In this document: positions 14,200-22,565 of the stretch, piece after piece
Numbering within the stretch: position 1 is the stretch's first letter
Layout: the number at the start of each line of letters is the position of its first letter
Origin: an uncultured Chloroflexales bacterium
GTDB lineage: Bacteria > Chloroflexota > Chloroflexia > Chloroflexales > Chloroflexaceae
DNA: 34,397 nt
Assembly: GCA_937925925.1 (NCBI GenBank)
Contig: CALANA010000020.1
Coordinates: 1-34,397, forward strand
Reading direction: 5' to 3'
Translations under genes and position numbers: made by a program
Notes under the pieces: model-generated
Seen by the model: the letters and a program-made list of their open reading frames with translations, nothing else
Told to the model about the DNA's origin: nothing
The model's database searches: none

Positions 14200-14415
14200 T
14201 ACGAACCGACACGCGCTCCATATCGGCTCTAATACTACCGCAGTTCGCCGTCCTGGGTATTCCAACGCCCCATATGTCGAGAGCTTGAAGGCTGCCTGTT
14301 CCGAACGCCACTTCAGCGGCCTACTGGAACCCGGGCAGGCAGGCTGCGCACCCCTAGCTCGCGGCTTCCGCCTCCGAGCAAGCTACAGTTCGGCGCGATT
14401 GGTGTGGGGCGTGAT
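14200..14415. other. Intergenic stretch without a supported gene
   Basis: GC-rich with several imperfect palindromes around 14280-14390 (for example GCTGCCTG...CAGGCAGGC and GCTCGCGG...CCGAGC). One frame could encode 81 residues at 14174-14419, but it lacks a ribosome-binding site and a recognisable sequence. Confidence 0.4.
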
Positions 14416-14571
14416 ATGACCTTTGCGTGCGCGGCAAACGCCAACACTACGCTGGGCGCTCATATTGACAGCACTGATCAAGCCATGTATGATCGGCTGC
14501 CACAAACCGCAGCGATGCATACAGCTCTGCTGCTACCCTGCCCGTCCGGCTTCACCCTGAAGGATATGTAA
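14416..14571 (+). pseudogene. Possible C-terminal gene remnant before the esterase gene
   Basis: One frame reads MTFACAANANTTLGAHIDST, then DQAMYDRLPQ and ends in LLLPCPSGFTLKDM with a stop at 14569-14571, just 9 bp before the esterase start. The frame stays open upstream of the ATG (FGAIGVGRD) and its composition looks protein-like, but there is no clear ribosome-binding site and I do not recognise a family. It may be the worn 3' end of a lost gene, or chance. Confidence 0.25.
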
Positions 14572-14580
14572 GGATAAACA

Positions 14581-15297
14581 ATGCACCGCTCCTATCACTG
14601 CTGGCACAGTTCTGCCCTGGGACGTTCCATGGAGTTACAGGTTTTTGGCTACAGTGGCCCGATCTGCCTCGTTTTTCCCACCTCCCAGGGTCGTTTCTAT
14701 GACTATGCCGATTTTGGCATGGTCGAAGCACTCAGCCACTGGCTCGAAGAAGGACTGTTACAGTTGATCTGTCTGGACAGCATTGATGCTGAAAGCTGGT
14801 TTAACTATCATGCCGACACCGACGTGCGCATGCAGCGCCATGATCAATACGAACAGTATATTCTGAACGAAGTTCGCCCATTTGCGCAGGCCAGCAACCC
14901 CAACAATACCTGGATTGTCACCGGTTGTTCGTTTGGAGCCAGCCATGCGATCAACTTTGCCTTTCGCCACCCGGAGGTCGTCAACCGCGTCATTGGGCTG
15001 AGCGGCATGTACGATTTGCGCCGCTTCTTCAACGACTATACCGAAGCGGTGTACTATCACAACCCGATCGATTTTCTACCCAACCTGACGGAGGAAAAAC
15101 AACTGGCCCGCATGCGCCAGCTCGATATTATTCTGGCGATTGGCAAAGATGACACTTCCGCCTGGAGCAATCATCGGCTGTCGCACATTCTGTGGAATAA
15201 AGGCATCTGGCATGCGCTACGCATCTGGAATGGCTGGGCCCATGACTGGGCAAGCTGGCAACGCATGATCACCCTGTATATTGATGGCCATGACTAG
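14581..15297 (+). CDS. Esterase-D-like alpha/beta hydrolase
   Basis: A 238-residue soluble protein of the putative-esterase (EsteraseD-like) group. The nucleophile elbow GCSFGA places the catalytic Ser at 117. Asp residues in AIGKDDTSAW and His221 in GWAHDWASW are the likely remaining triad members. LIGLSGMYDLRRFF-type sequence after the elbow is typical of the group. There is no signal peptide, so it should act in the cytosol. AAGGA 7 nt before the ATG supports the start. It converges on the next small gene with a 4-base stop-codon overlap (CTAG). The substrate is unknown. ATP-grasp and GTPase genes lie just downstream on the same strand. Confidence 0.85.
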   Translation: MHRSYHCWHSSALGRSMELQVFGYSGPICLVFPTSQGRFYDYADFGMVEALSHWLEEGLLQLICLDSIDAESWFNYHADTDVRMQRHDQYEQYILNEVRPFAQASNPNNTWIVTGCSFGASHAINFAFRHPEVVNRVIGLSGMYDLRRFFNDYTEAVYYHNPIDFLPNLTEEKQLARMRQLDIILAIGKDDTSAWSNHRLSHILWNKGIWHALRIWNGWAHDWASWQRMITLYIDGHD

Positions 15298-15608
15298 GGG
15301 GCAAAAAAATCGGGGGGTAAGAGATCGACATCACGCAGGACAGCACGGAGGATCACTCCATTGCGCTCGATGCGCTCAATATGGCCTTGTAGCCGTTGCC
15401 CTTTGACCGCCCAGCGCACAGTATCGCCCGGCTGCAAATCAAACATTTCCGGGCGCATATACGACTGACTACAATCTATCATAAACCCCTTATGGTCAAT
15501 CGCATCTACGGGCAAACAGGAGTAACGCCGTCCATAGCCACGGCGCTCGACATCTATTGAGTTAAAACTCAACTCCATCATTGGTAGGATCTGGTGCAGG
15601 ATTTTCAT
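15294..15608 (-). CDS. Small hypothetical protein
   Basis: About 104 residues from the Met at 15606-15608 (MKILHQILPMMELSFNSIDV). The C-terminal half looks like a small beta-barrel (LQPGDTVRWAVKGQRL, then GHIERIERNGVILRAV), reminiscent of PilZ-like or SH3-like folds, but I cannot name a family. A longer frame opens at TTG 15680, but that codon lies within the extended -10 TATAAT on this strand (15680-15685), so it is unlikely to be the start. ATG 15645-15647 is also possible. The stop overlaps the esterase stop by 4 bases. It is divergent from the ATP-grasp gene, with a MITE inserted in the shared upstream region. Confidence 0.6.
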   Translation of the reverse strand: MKILHQILPMMELSFNSIDVERRGYGRRYSCLPVDAIDHKGFMIDCSQSYMRPEMFDLQPGDTVRWAVKGQRLQGHIERIERNGVILRAVLRDVDLLPPDFFAP

Positions 15609-15679
15609 CTCCTGTCTCGGGCCGTACACACACCGGTCTGTGCCCATCGTTCTGTCTGAGTTATAGCTTAGGATGGGCA

Positions 15680-15688
15680 ATTATACCA
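15680..15688 (-). promoter_or_regulatory. Extended -10 promoter for the small minus-strand gene
   Basis: On the minus strand TGGTATAAT, a TG-extended perfect -10. The matching -35 region (15703-15708) is poor, as is common for extended -10 promoters. The inserted element at 15731 begins about 45 bp upstream of the -10. Confidence 0.5.
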
Positions 15689-15721
15689 TAAGCACCCTGT
15701 TCCGATACTGCTGGTAGAGAA

Positions 15722-15857
15722 AACGTGTGGGTAACCGTTCAGGTGGGTTGGTTTGGAGGGGCACTGCCCCTTCAGGAGGTTCCCGGGGTTTGGCGGGGGC
15801 CGCAGGCTCCCGCAAGCCCCGCTGGCGAACGTTCCCCTGAACGGTTACAACGTGTGG
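15722..15857. mobile_element. 118-bp MITE with 9-bp target duplication
   Basis: The element 15731-15848 begins GTAACCGTTCAGG and ends CCTGAACGGTTAC, a perfect 13-bp terminal inverted repeat. It is flanked directly by AACGTGTGG at 15722-15730 and again at 15849-15857, a perfect 9-bp target-site duplication. The inside is GC-rich and palindromic, with no coding capacity. It sits in the divergent upstream region of the small minus-strand gene and the ATP-grasp gene. Confidence 0.85.
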
Positions 15858-15863
15858 TACAAT
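15855..15863 (+). promoter_or_regulatory. Extended -10 for the ATP-grasp/GTPase operon
   Basis: TGGTACAAT, a TG-extended -10 overlapping the right copy of the 9-bp target duplication. Its -35 region would lie within the end of the inserted element (15835-15840), with no good match. Transcription would start about 30 nt before the GTG start. Confidence 0.4.
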
Positions 15864-15902
15864 CGCCAGGGAAATACGTTTTGCCTATGATCAGGAGCTA
15901 TT

Positions 15903-16847
15903 GTGACAACTAAAAAAATTGGCCTCTTAGTCGGATCAGAGTGGTCATGGCCCCCGGCTTTTATCAACGAAGTTAATCGTCGCCAGGAAAACATCAGCGC
16001 CGAGTTTGTGCGCTTAATCGGCTCGCGGATGGCTGAACCATGCATGTATGATGTGATCATTGATCGTATCAGTCACGAAATTCATTACTATCGTACCTTT
16101 CTCAAAACGGCTGTCCTATCGGGGACACTGGTGGTCAATAATCCCTTCTGGTGGAGTGCCGATGATAAGTTTTTTGGGGCCAGCCTGGCTACCTATCTCG
16201 GTGTTGCCCATCCGCGCACCGTGGCACTGCCTTCACACTCCTATGCCGACGGGATTGCTGAGGATTCGCTGCGCAACCTGGGCTATCCTATTCCCTGGGA
16301 TATGCATATTGAATACCTGGGAGGTTTCCCGCTCATCCTCAAGCCCGTCTGGGGCAGTGGTTTAAAACAGGTCTACAAGCTGCATTCCCGTGAGGAATTG
16401 TGGATGGTTTATGACCAGACGGGAACTGAGTGTATGATGCTGCAAGAATATATTACCTGGGACAAATATGTGCGCTGTATTTGTATTGGTCAGGATCATA
16501 TTATGACGATAAAGTATGATATCAATGCACCATGGCCCCACCGTTATTTCCGCGATGATCACTATTTGACCAACGAAGAGGGACAAAGCGTACTCGAAAG
16601 CGCAATGAAGCTAAATCAAGCTCTGGGATATGATATGAATGCGATTGAGTTTGCGCTTAAAGATGGCGTACCTTATGCTATTGATTTCATGAATCCGGCT
16701 CCCGACTTTGATGTTAACTCGCTCACACCTTATTATTTTGATTGGGTGGTAAAAACAATGGCTGACTTTACGATTAGTCTGGCTAAAGGTGAACGGACAC
16801 AGCAGCATGCTTTTCAATGGCAGGAGATCATCAAAAAACCATGCTAA
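15903..16847 (+). CDS. ATP-grasp ligase (RimK/glutathione-synthase-like)
   Basis: A 314-residue protein starting at GTG 15903, 5 nt after AGGAGC. It has an ATP-grasp fold: FPLILKPVWGSG (Lys147 as nucleotide-binding Lys), MMLQEYITWDKYVRC (Glu182 region) and the metal-binding end MNAIEFAL (Glu249) ... YAIDFMNPAPD (Asp261, Asn264). Such enzymes join a carboxylate to an amine or other nucleophile through an acyl-phosphate. The N-terminal third (SEWSWPPAFINEVNRR) is not shared with well-known members I can name, so the substrates are unknown. The last codons overlap the GTPase gene, implying coupled translation. The upstream region carries the 118-bp MITE. Confidence 0.85.
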   Translation: MTTKKIGLLVGSEWSWPPAFINEVNRRQENISAEFVRLIGSRMAEPCMYDVIIDRISHEIHYYRTFLKTAVLSGTLVVNNPFWWSADDKFFGASLATYLGVAHPRTVALPSHSYADGIAEDSLRNLGYPIPWDMHIEYLGGFPLILKPVWGSGLKQVYKLHSREELWMVYDQTGTECMMLQEYITWDKYVRCICIGQDHIMTIKYDINAPWPHRYFRDDHYLTNEEGQSVLESAMKLNQALGYDMNAIEFALKDGVPYAIDFMNPAPDFDVNSLTPYYFDWVVKTMADFTISLAKGERTQQHAFQWQEIIKKPC

Positions 16848-19042
16848 TTAATCGAGAAATTCAAATAAACAGTATTATTTTTCAACGCCGCCCGCTGGCA
16901 GAGCAGACCGAGCGTGTCCAGGCGCATCTGCGGAGCCTGTTTGTAGCACTTTCGACACTCAAAGAGCTACAGGCCGACATTGACCAGCGCAAGCCTGAAC
17001 TGGGTCAGACGCTGGCCGATCTCGATTTTGATCCACTCAAAGCGGCTATTCAGGAGCAACTGGCAAACCTGGAGAAACTCAAACGGCGCTTTGCACGCAA
17101 TGGACTGAATATTGGCGTTATCGGACGGGCGCGCCAGGGCAAAAGCCTGTTGTTGCAGAGCCTTACCGGTCTAACATCAGCCGAAATCCCCACTGGTAGC
17201 TTGCTCCACTGTACCGGGGTGTGCAGCATTGTCCAGCACGAGCCACAGGTACCGACCTATGCTGAAGTGACATGCTATTCTGAGCAGGAATTTCTGGACG
17301 AAGTGATCGCACCCTACTATCATCTGTTGCAACTGGGCGATCCGCCATCCACGCTGAGTGAGTTTGCCAGCGAGCCATTGCCGGTATATCCGCCGCAACC
17401 ATTTGATGCGACACTCTGCCAGGAGTATGGGCCGGCCAATCTGCTCGAAAAATATCGCCACCTGGGGCACTATCACGAGCAACTCCCCACCTACCGACAT
17501 CTGCTGCAACCACCGACAACGCGGGCGATCAATCCCAAAGATTTTCGTTCGTATGTGGCCCAGTATACTGAGACGGGCGCTCCAATTTTCAACTACATGG
17601 CCGTGCGGGTGGCACGCATTGGCTGTACCTTTCCGCATACGGATATCGGGTCGATTGCCGTGGTCGATATGCCGGGTCTGGGGGATACTGGCATTGGCGA
17701 CCAGGCACGTTTGATCCAGATGCTGGGCGAGCTGGTTGACTTCGTGCTGTTTGTGAAAAAACCTGTCCCCGGCGGCGATTTTATTGGTGACGTGGAGGTG
17801 CAACTGTATGATACCGCCCGCCGGGCCCTGCCAACGCTCCCGATTGAGCGCTGGTCATTGCTCATCCTCAACAAGGTCAGCCCGCTTGCCGGTTTAGGCG
17901 ATAATGCCGAGTTGTGTGCAAAGCTACAAGCCGCTTTGCCACGCTCATTACAGTTTGTGGATAGTGTGATTGTCGATTGTGCCAACCCGGATGATGTTCG
18001 GCATGAGGTACTGGATCGGGTGCTGGCCTATCTGGTGGATCATATTCGTGATCTGGATCGCCAGTTTGCGGTTGCCTGCCAGGAAGAACTGTTGCAGGTA
18101 CGACAGCAGGTGCAACTCGTGCTTGAACAGGCCAGTCATGCTTTGCAAGTCGCTGTACCACGGGGTGGCTCATCCGCGATTTTTCGGCAGCATTTTGATC
18201 AGGTGTGGCAGAAATTGACCCGCGAGCTTGAGCATTTCATGCGTCAGTTGCATGACCTGCGTAAGGTGGAGAGTACGATTTTGCAACAGGCGATTGAAAA
18301 TGCCCTGTGGCTTTGCAAAACACAGAATATTATGCCCACCTTGCAGGAAATTCAAGATCGGCGCGATCTCGAAGGTTCCTATACTATTGCCTATCATCAG
18401 TTTTTGCACGATATTCGCACCCGATTGACCCGGCGGCTGATGAGTCTCGATCCGGCGCTCAACGAGTTTGTCAACGAAGTCAAAGCTGGAGTGGCAAGCG
18501 TGTTGATTGAGCATGGACGCCTGGGACTGGTGGTTCCAGCTACCGGTGCCCCGTTTCTGGAAGCGATGGCCGAGCGTATACCGTCTGATCTGCCAGAACT
18601 GAAGCAGGCGTTTGAACAGATTGCTGCCTTTCGCCTGTCCTATCGTGGGTTTATTCATTACCGTATTCGTGCCCACCTGGATCGCCTGACGCCTGATACG
18701 CCGAACTCGCAGTTGAAGGAGATTATGTCGGCTACTGATGTGCTTGAGCATCTCGAACTGTTTTATGGTGAGACGATTGCACAGGTTGAACATGCACTCC
18801 AGGAATTGCTGGCAACACCCAACGAAGCGGCCTTCGCGGTGGTGGAAGAGTTTGTTGACCAGATTTTGCGGGCCAAGAATTCGGCACGACGCTGGGAAGG
18901 TTTTTATGATGAGGTGAAGTTAGAGGTGTGGCCGGAGATTTTTGGCGAACTGACTGAGACCATGCGTATTCAAGAGGAGTGGCAGGCGGCAGTTAAACGA
19001 GCGTTTCAGAGTACCAGTGCCGATTATCGGCTGGTGCCGTAG
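16841..19042 (+). CDS. Dynamin-like large GTPase
   Basis: Encodes 733 residues from ATG 16841, which overlaps the ATP-grasp stop by 7 bases. AGGAG at 16822-16826 is 14 nt away, rather far; ATG 16817 is an alternative start. A helical N-terminus (LRSLFVALSTLKELQADID) leads into a P-loop GRARQGKS (95-102), a candidate G2 Thr in TGSLLHCTGV, DMPGLGDT as G3 (Asp276) and NKVS as G4 (344-347). The gap between G1 and G3 is about 175 residues, longer than usual, and the usual G4 Asp is Ser. The rest (about 410-733) is long amphipathic helices, as in the stalk of bacterial dynamins. I see no clear membrane anchor. The family remodels or tethers membranes through GTP-driven assembly. The coupled ATP-grasp partner is unusual. 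Confidence 0.8.
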   Translation: MLINREIQINSIIFQRRPLAEQTERVQAHLRSLFVALSTLKELQADIDQRKPELGQTLADLDFDPLKAAIQEQLANLEKLKRRFARNGLNIGVIGRARQGKSLLLQSLTGLTSAEIPTGSLLHCTGVCSIVQHEPQVPTYAEVTCYSEQEFLDEVIAPYYHLLQLGDPPSTLSEFASEPLPVYPPQPFDATLCQEYGPANLLEKYRHLGHYHEQLPTYRHLLQPPTTRAINPKDFRSYVAQYTETGAPIFNYMAVRVARIGCTFPHTDIGSIAVVDMPGLGDTGIGDQARLIQMLGELVDFVLFVKKPVPGGDFIGDVEVQLYDTARRALPTLPIERWSLLILNKVSPLAGLGDNAELCAKLQAALPRSLQFVDSVIVDCANPDDVRHEVLDRVLAYLVDHIRDLDRQFAVACQEELLQVRQQVQLVLEQASHALQVAVPRGGSSAIFRQHFDQVWQKLTRELEHFMRQLHDLRKVESTILQQAIENALWLCKTQNIMPTLQEIQDRRDLEGSYTIAYHQFLHDIRTRLTRRLMSLDPALNEFVNEVKAGVASVLIEHGRLGLVVPATGAPFLEAMAERIPSDLPELKQAFEQIAAFRLSYRGFIHYRIRAHLDRLTPDTPNSQLKEIMSATDVLEHLELFYGETIAQVEHALQELLATPNEAAFAVVEEFVDQILRAKNSARRWEGFYDEVKLEVWPEIFGELTETMRIQEEWQAAVKRAFQSTSADYRLVP

Positions 19043-19046
19043 TCTC

Positions 19047-19154
19047 TGACCACCGCGATGTTGAGGGATACGGAGGAACGACGAACGTCGTTCCTGAGGT
19101 CGGAGGAACGACGTTCGTCGTTCCCCTTCACGCTCCGCATATTCAGTGTGGTCA
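19047..19154. repeat. Dispersed palindromic element, copy 1 (108 bp)
   Basis: Begins TGACCACCGCGATG and ends CAGTGTGGTCA. The centre holds AACGACG-AA-CGTCGTT-type palindromes twice. It is homologous, in opposite orientation, to 25462-25573. It starts 5 bp after the GTPase stop and ends 33 bp before the glycosyltransferase start, so it fills almost the whole gap. Confidence 0.75.
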
Positions 19155-19187
19155 ATCAGTAGCGTCTTAACGTCACCTGGTACATCT

Positions 19188-20501
19188 ATGCATATTTTGC
19201 TTCCCAGCGATGTTTTTCCGCCTGGTAGCGTAGGCGGTGCGGCCTGGAGTGCGCACACGCTGGCGCTGGCATTGATTCAACGTGGTCATACGGTCTCAGC
19301 GCTGGTGCCGCGGTCGGGTGTGCCGGGATTGAGCGCTGAATATGTGCTGGGCGTACCGACCATCAATTGGGGCTACCGCGCGCCACGTCTGCCCTTTGTG
19401 GAAAACTACTTCCGCCACGAAGCATTCTGGTCGCCCTTTGCCGAGATGCTGGTACGCGAAGGACAATTGGTCATTCACCAGCGCAACTCCTACCACCCGG
19501 AGTTGATCATCCACGCCCAGCATGTACAAACCATACCGGCGGCGGTGATCGCTGGTCAACGGTTGGGAGTGCCGGTGGTGGCGACGGTACGAGATCACTG
19601 GCCGTGGGACTATTTTGCCACCGGGTTACACGCAAACCGGGTACCCTATCCGCAGCCGACCTGGGCCAGTCTGTGTACCGACTTGCCTGCTCGCCTGGGG
19701 GCGTTACGCGGCGTACTGGCACTGCCCACGCTACCCTATCTCCTGGCGCATGTGCGGCGACGGGCCGCTTTGCTGCGCCAGGCCGATGCCGTGATCGCCG
19801 TGAGTCACTATATGGCACGCCGGTTAGCGCCGCTTGTGCCGGCAACGCGGTTGCATGTTATTCCCAATATGGTCGATCCGGTGGCAACCGAGCGGATAGC
19901 CGCTACACCGCCGCGCCTGACGCTATCCACACCTTTTCTGCTCTTTGTGGGCAAACTTGAACGCAACAAAGGTGTCGAACTCCTGGTCGATATTTTTCGG
20001 GCACTGATAGGCCAGAAGCCATTGCTGCCAGGTGCGTCGCACGCTCATTTTCCCTATCCGCTGGTGGTAGCAGGCACCGGGACGCTAAAACCTCACCTTG
20101 AACAGGAGTTGACTAGACTGGGCGTGCGTGTGCATTGCCTGGATTGGGCACCCCGCGCCGAGGTGTTGCGTCTGCTGGCACGTTGCGAGGTGTTGCTCTT
20201 TCCCTCCACCTGGGGTGAGCCACTGAGCCGGGTATTGCTGGAGGCCAGCATGCTAGGCGCAGCAATCGTGGCCATGCCAACCGGTGGCACCGGTGACATC
20301 ATCACGGACGGTGTCACCGGGCTGTTAGCGGCCACGCCCGAACAGTTTGCACAACGCTTGCATGAGCTACTCAGTCAGGCGGATCTGCGTCAGCGCTTGC
20401 GCAACCAGGCACACCATATGGCCCGGCAGCGATTTGCGGTAGAGGTCGTTGTACCGCAGGTCGAGGCGGTGTATCGCATGTTGCTGGCACGGCGCTGCTA
20501 A
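19188..20501 (+). CDS. Glycosyltransferase family 4
   Basis: A 437-residue GT-B protein. MHILLPSDVFPPGSVGG with GGAAWSAHTLALAL is the usual GT4 N-terminal acceptor domain. The C-terminal nucleotide-sugar domain starts near FLLFVGKLERNKGVELL and holds the EX7E motif in GEPLSRVLLEAS, followed by GGTGDIITDGVTGLL. An upstream GTG (19146) extends the frame by 14 residues, but those lie in the repeat, and MHILLPSD is the natural start. No good Shine-Dalgarno is visible for either. GT4 enzymes transfer sugars from nucleotide donors to lipids, polysaccharides or proteins; the donor is not readable. It ends in a 4-base tail-to-tail overlap with cvpA. Confidence 0.88.
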   Translation: MHILLPSDVFPPGSVGGAAWSAHTLALALIQRGHTVSALVPRSGVPGLSAEYVLGVPTINWGYRAPRLPFVENYFRHEAFWSPFAEMLVREGQLVIHQRNSYHPELIIHAQHVQTIPAAVIAGQRLGVPVVATVRDHWPWDYFATGLHANRVPYPQPTWASLCTDLPARLGALRGVLALPTLPYLLAHVRRRAALLRQADAVIAVSHYMARRLAPLVPATRLHVIPNMVDPVATERIAATPPRLTLSTPFLLFVGKLERNKGVELLVDIFRALIGQKPLLPGASHAHFPYPLVVAGTGTLKPHLEQELTRLGVRVHCLDWAPRAEVLRLLARCEVLLFPSTWGEPLSRVLLEASMLGAAIVAMPTGGTGDIITDGVTGLLAATPEQFAQRLHELLSQADLRQRLRNQAHHMARQRFAVEVVVPQVEAVYRMLLARRC

Positions 20502-21001
20502 CCGCCGCCGATCAACTGCAACGCCTGACGAAACTCATCTTGTAGAAGTGGGAGGAACAACCAGCCGATGCGCAGTAAGGGATCAGCCAGGCGGGATTGG
20601 TCAACCGCTGGTTGCCAGACGGGCAGCGGAAACGTTACGGTCACCAGCACGATAGTTGCCCAGAATAACACGGCCTGAATGAAGCCCAGCACACCGCCCA
20701 GCGCATGATCGAGCCAACCCAGAAAGAGCAGGCCCACAAACAGACGTAACAACGATGCCACCAGGCTGGCGAGCGCACTAACGCTCACCAGCACCAGCAG
20801 AAAGCCCAGCGCACCCACCAGCATATCACTGGCGATAAACGAACTGAGCCAGGCTGCTACTTCTGACCCGTAGCGCCCGGCCATAATGATCCCTACCAGC
20901 AAACCGACCACGGCCAGAATCTGACGAATCAGTCCCCAATAGATGCCCAGAATCGTAAATATGCCGCAGGTCAGCAGCATAACGAAATCAAACCCATTCA
21001 T
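20498..21001 (-). CDS. cvpA: CvpA family membrane protein
   Basis: A 167-residue integral membrane protein with four hydrophobic helices. It opens with FDFVMLLTCGIFTILGIYWG and RQILAVVGLLVGII, the hallmark CvpA N-terminus, and includes LGGVLGFIQAVLFWATIVL in the last third. CvpA homologues are linked to colicin V production, envelope homeostasis and stress tolerance. The ATG overlaps the stop of the MBL gene (ATGA), so translation is probably coupled. The 3' end overlaps the convergent glycosyltransferase by 4 bases. Confidence 0.85.
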   Translation of the reverse strand: MNGFDFVMLLTCGIFTILGIYWGLIRQILAVVGLLVGIIMAGRYGSEVAAWLSSFIASDMLVGALGFLLVLVSVSALASLVASLLRLFVGLLFLGWLDHALGGVLGFIQAVLFWATIVLVTVTFPLPVWQPAVDQSRLADPLLRIGWLFLPLLQDEFRQALQLIGGG

Positions 21002-21903
21002 GCTGTACGCTCACGGCGCTTCTTTTCATAGCGCATCAAGCCAGCAACACTCATCTCACCCCAACTCTCAGCAATCAGTGCGCCGGGATAATCCTGGCGG
21101 GCTTCTGGCAACCAGCGCGCATTGATTGCCGGAATATCCTCATCGCCTGCCTCGAGCGCGGCATAGACAATCTCCACCAGTTCCTCCAGTTTCTCGTGGG
21201 CCATGCGCAGCTTCTCTTCCACATCATCGTGGGGGCCACAGTGGGTGACATACAACCGACTGATGTCCTGCTGCTGCAACATCGCAATCGTGTTGCGCTG
21301 CGCTTCCAGGTCGTAGGTTGGCGGTGGTGTGCAGGGAAAGAACAGCTTATAGTGGGGCATATCCAGGCCAGCCGCATCACCAATAAACAACCCACCACTC
21401 CGCCGCTCGCGGTAGGAGAGGTGATCGGGCGAATGACCTGGCGTGAGAATCGCTTCCAACACCACATCTTGCCCGAGATCCAGACGCAGGCTCTCCGCCG
21501 AACAGATACGCTCCTTGGGCACAGGCTGCATATCGCCGTGCAACGGCCAGGCCTTTTCGCCAATCGCACGACGGGAACTGGCAATCAGGCGCGATGGGTC
21601 AACGAGGTGCGGCGCAGTCATACTATGGATATACACCGTGGCCCGTGGTAACGCGGCTGCCAGCAGCCCAGCCCCTCCTGCGTGATCGACATGGATATGC
21701 GTGCAGAGAATATGCCCCACCGCTTCGCGTGCAATACCCAGTTGATCCAGTCCGGCCAGTGTCGCAGACGCTGTCAGCGGTGTACCGGTCTCCACCAGCG
21801 CAATATCATCGCCACGCACCACATACGTTACACCCACACCAGGCCGGTTCAGCAGATCATGGTCAATCGCAGTAATGTGATCATCAACAGGAATAATTTC
21901 CAT
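20998..21903 (-). CDS. Metallo-beta-lactamase-fold hydrolase
   Basis: A 301-residue MBL-fold protein with the zinc motif THIHVDHAGG (His69, His71, Asp73, His74), a downstream metal His in TPGHSPDHLS, and the bridging Asp in GDAAGLDMP. A further His lies in THCGPHDD. The length and the extra C-terminal helical region (about 215-300) resemble the glyoxalase-II-like hydrolase branch, not true beta-lactamases. AGAGGAC just before the ATG supports the start. It forms an operon with cvpA through an ATGA overlap. The substrate is not readable; a small thioester or phosphoester is likely from the family. Confidence 0.88.
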   Translation of the reverse strand: MEIIPVDDHITAIDHDLLNRPGVGVTYVVRGDDIALVETGTPLTASATLAGLDQLGIAREAVGHILCTHIHVDHAGGAGLLAAALPRATVYIHSMTAPHLVDPSRLIASSRRAIGEKAWPLHGDMQPVPKERICSAESLRLDLGQDVVLEAILTPGHSPDHLSYRERRSGGLFIGDAAGLDMPHYKLFFPCTPPPTYDLEAQRNTIAMLQQQDISRLYVTHCGPHDDVEEKLRMAHEKLEELVEIVYAALEAGDEDIPAINARWLPEARQDYPGALIAESWGEMSVAGLMRYEKKRRERTA

Positions 21904-22064
21904 GTCCTCTCCCTCATTTCAAACAATAGAAGCGTTGCACCAGGTAAGATACGGTTGCAATGCAAGAGCATGGTGGCCTATGCTATGTAGCGGGACATCC
22001 ACTTCGGCCGATAAAGCAGATCAGCGTTAAAGGTAGTGTACTACCAATCAATGTGACTGCGACC
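21904..22064. other. Upstream region of the MBL gene
   Basis: About 160 bp upstream of the MBL-cvpA operon. I see no confident -10/-35 pair on the minus strand and no gene. Confidence 0.4.
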
Positions 22065-22323
22065 TTCCGCATCTGTTGGTTCGTCTTCCGCTTGCTCCTA
22101 CGACAACGAGATTTTATCTGGAACGAGATTGCGCAGGGCGTGGAAGGACGTTGTATACAACACCCCTCCGCCGCCCTCCGCCCCACAGGGGAAGGGCGCG
22201 GCTTTGCCACGCCGCACCAGCACAGGAACATGGGCGGCTCCCCCCATACCTCCCGCTGCGACGCTGGCTCGTGGGAGGACGAATGGCAAGACTATGCGGA
22301 AGGGTCACGTCAAAACGGTATAA
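22065..22323. mobile_element. MITE-like element homologous to the right half of 9371-9870
   Basis: The right end 22292-22323 (GACTATGCGGAAGGGTCACG...) matches the family terminal repeat. The left boundary carries GACCTTCCGCAT as a shorter inverted mate. Shared internal blocks with 9636-9870 include TTCCGCATC, CGCTTGCTC, GGAACATGGGCGG and GAGGACGAA. It has no coding capacity. Confidence 0.6.
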
Positions 22324-22436
22324 GAGTATAGTCTCAATTGTACACTACGTCTCTGGTTTCGATCAAGATGCGGAGATTCCGCAGAATAATCGCCAATAGA
22401 TGTGATTCGCAGACACCCATAGCAATCCTACATGCG

Positions 22437-22510
22437 TTGTGAAGACCGGAGTCCCGGCTTGACGCTTGGAGCGCTCCGTCCAGGCTGAAGCCAGGATTCC
22501 GGTTCACAAT
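22437..22510. repeat. Palindromic element of the GCCGGGAC group
   Basis: TTGTGAAGACCGGAGTCC at the left and GGATTCCGGTTCACAA at the right form imperfect inverted ends around a core with GTCCAGGCTGAAGCC. It is related to the repeats at 9161 and 26149. It lies beyond the 3' end of the RicT gene and could act as its terminator, but lacks a T-run. Confidence 0.5.
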
Positions 22511-22565
22511 TGGAATTCGGATTGCTATATAGCTTGCTCGTACACACAGTACATCAGGTACCTAC

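Noticed and set aside
15609-15680. TTG 15680 as start of the small minus-strand gene
   Set aside because: The codon overlaps the -10 hexamer, so it would precede the transcription start.
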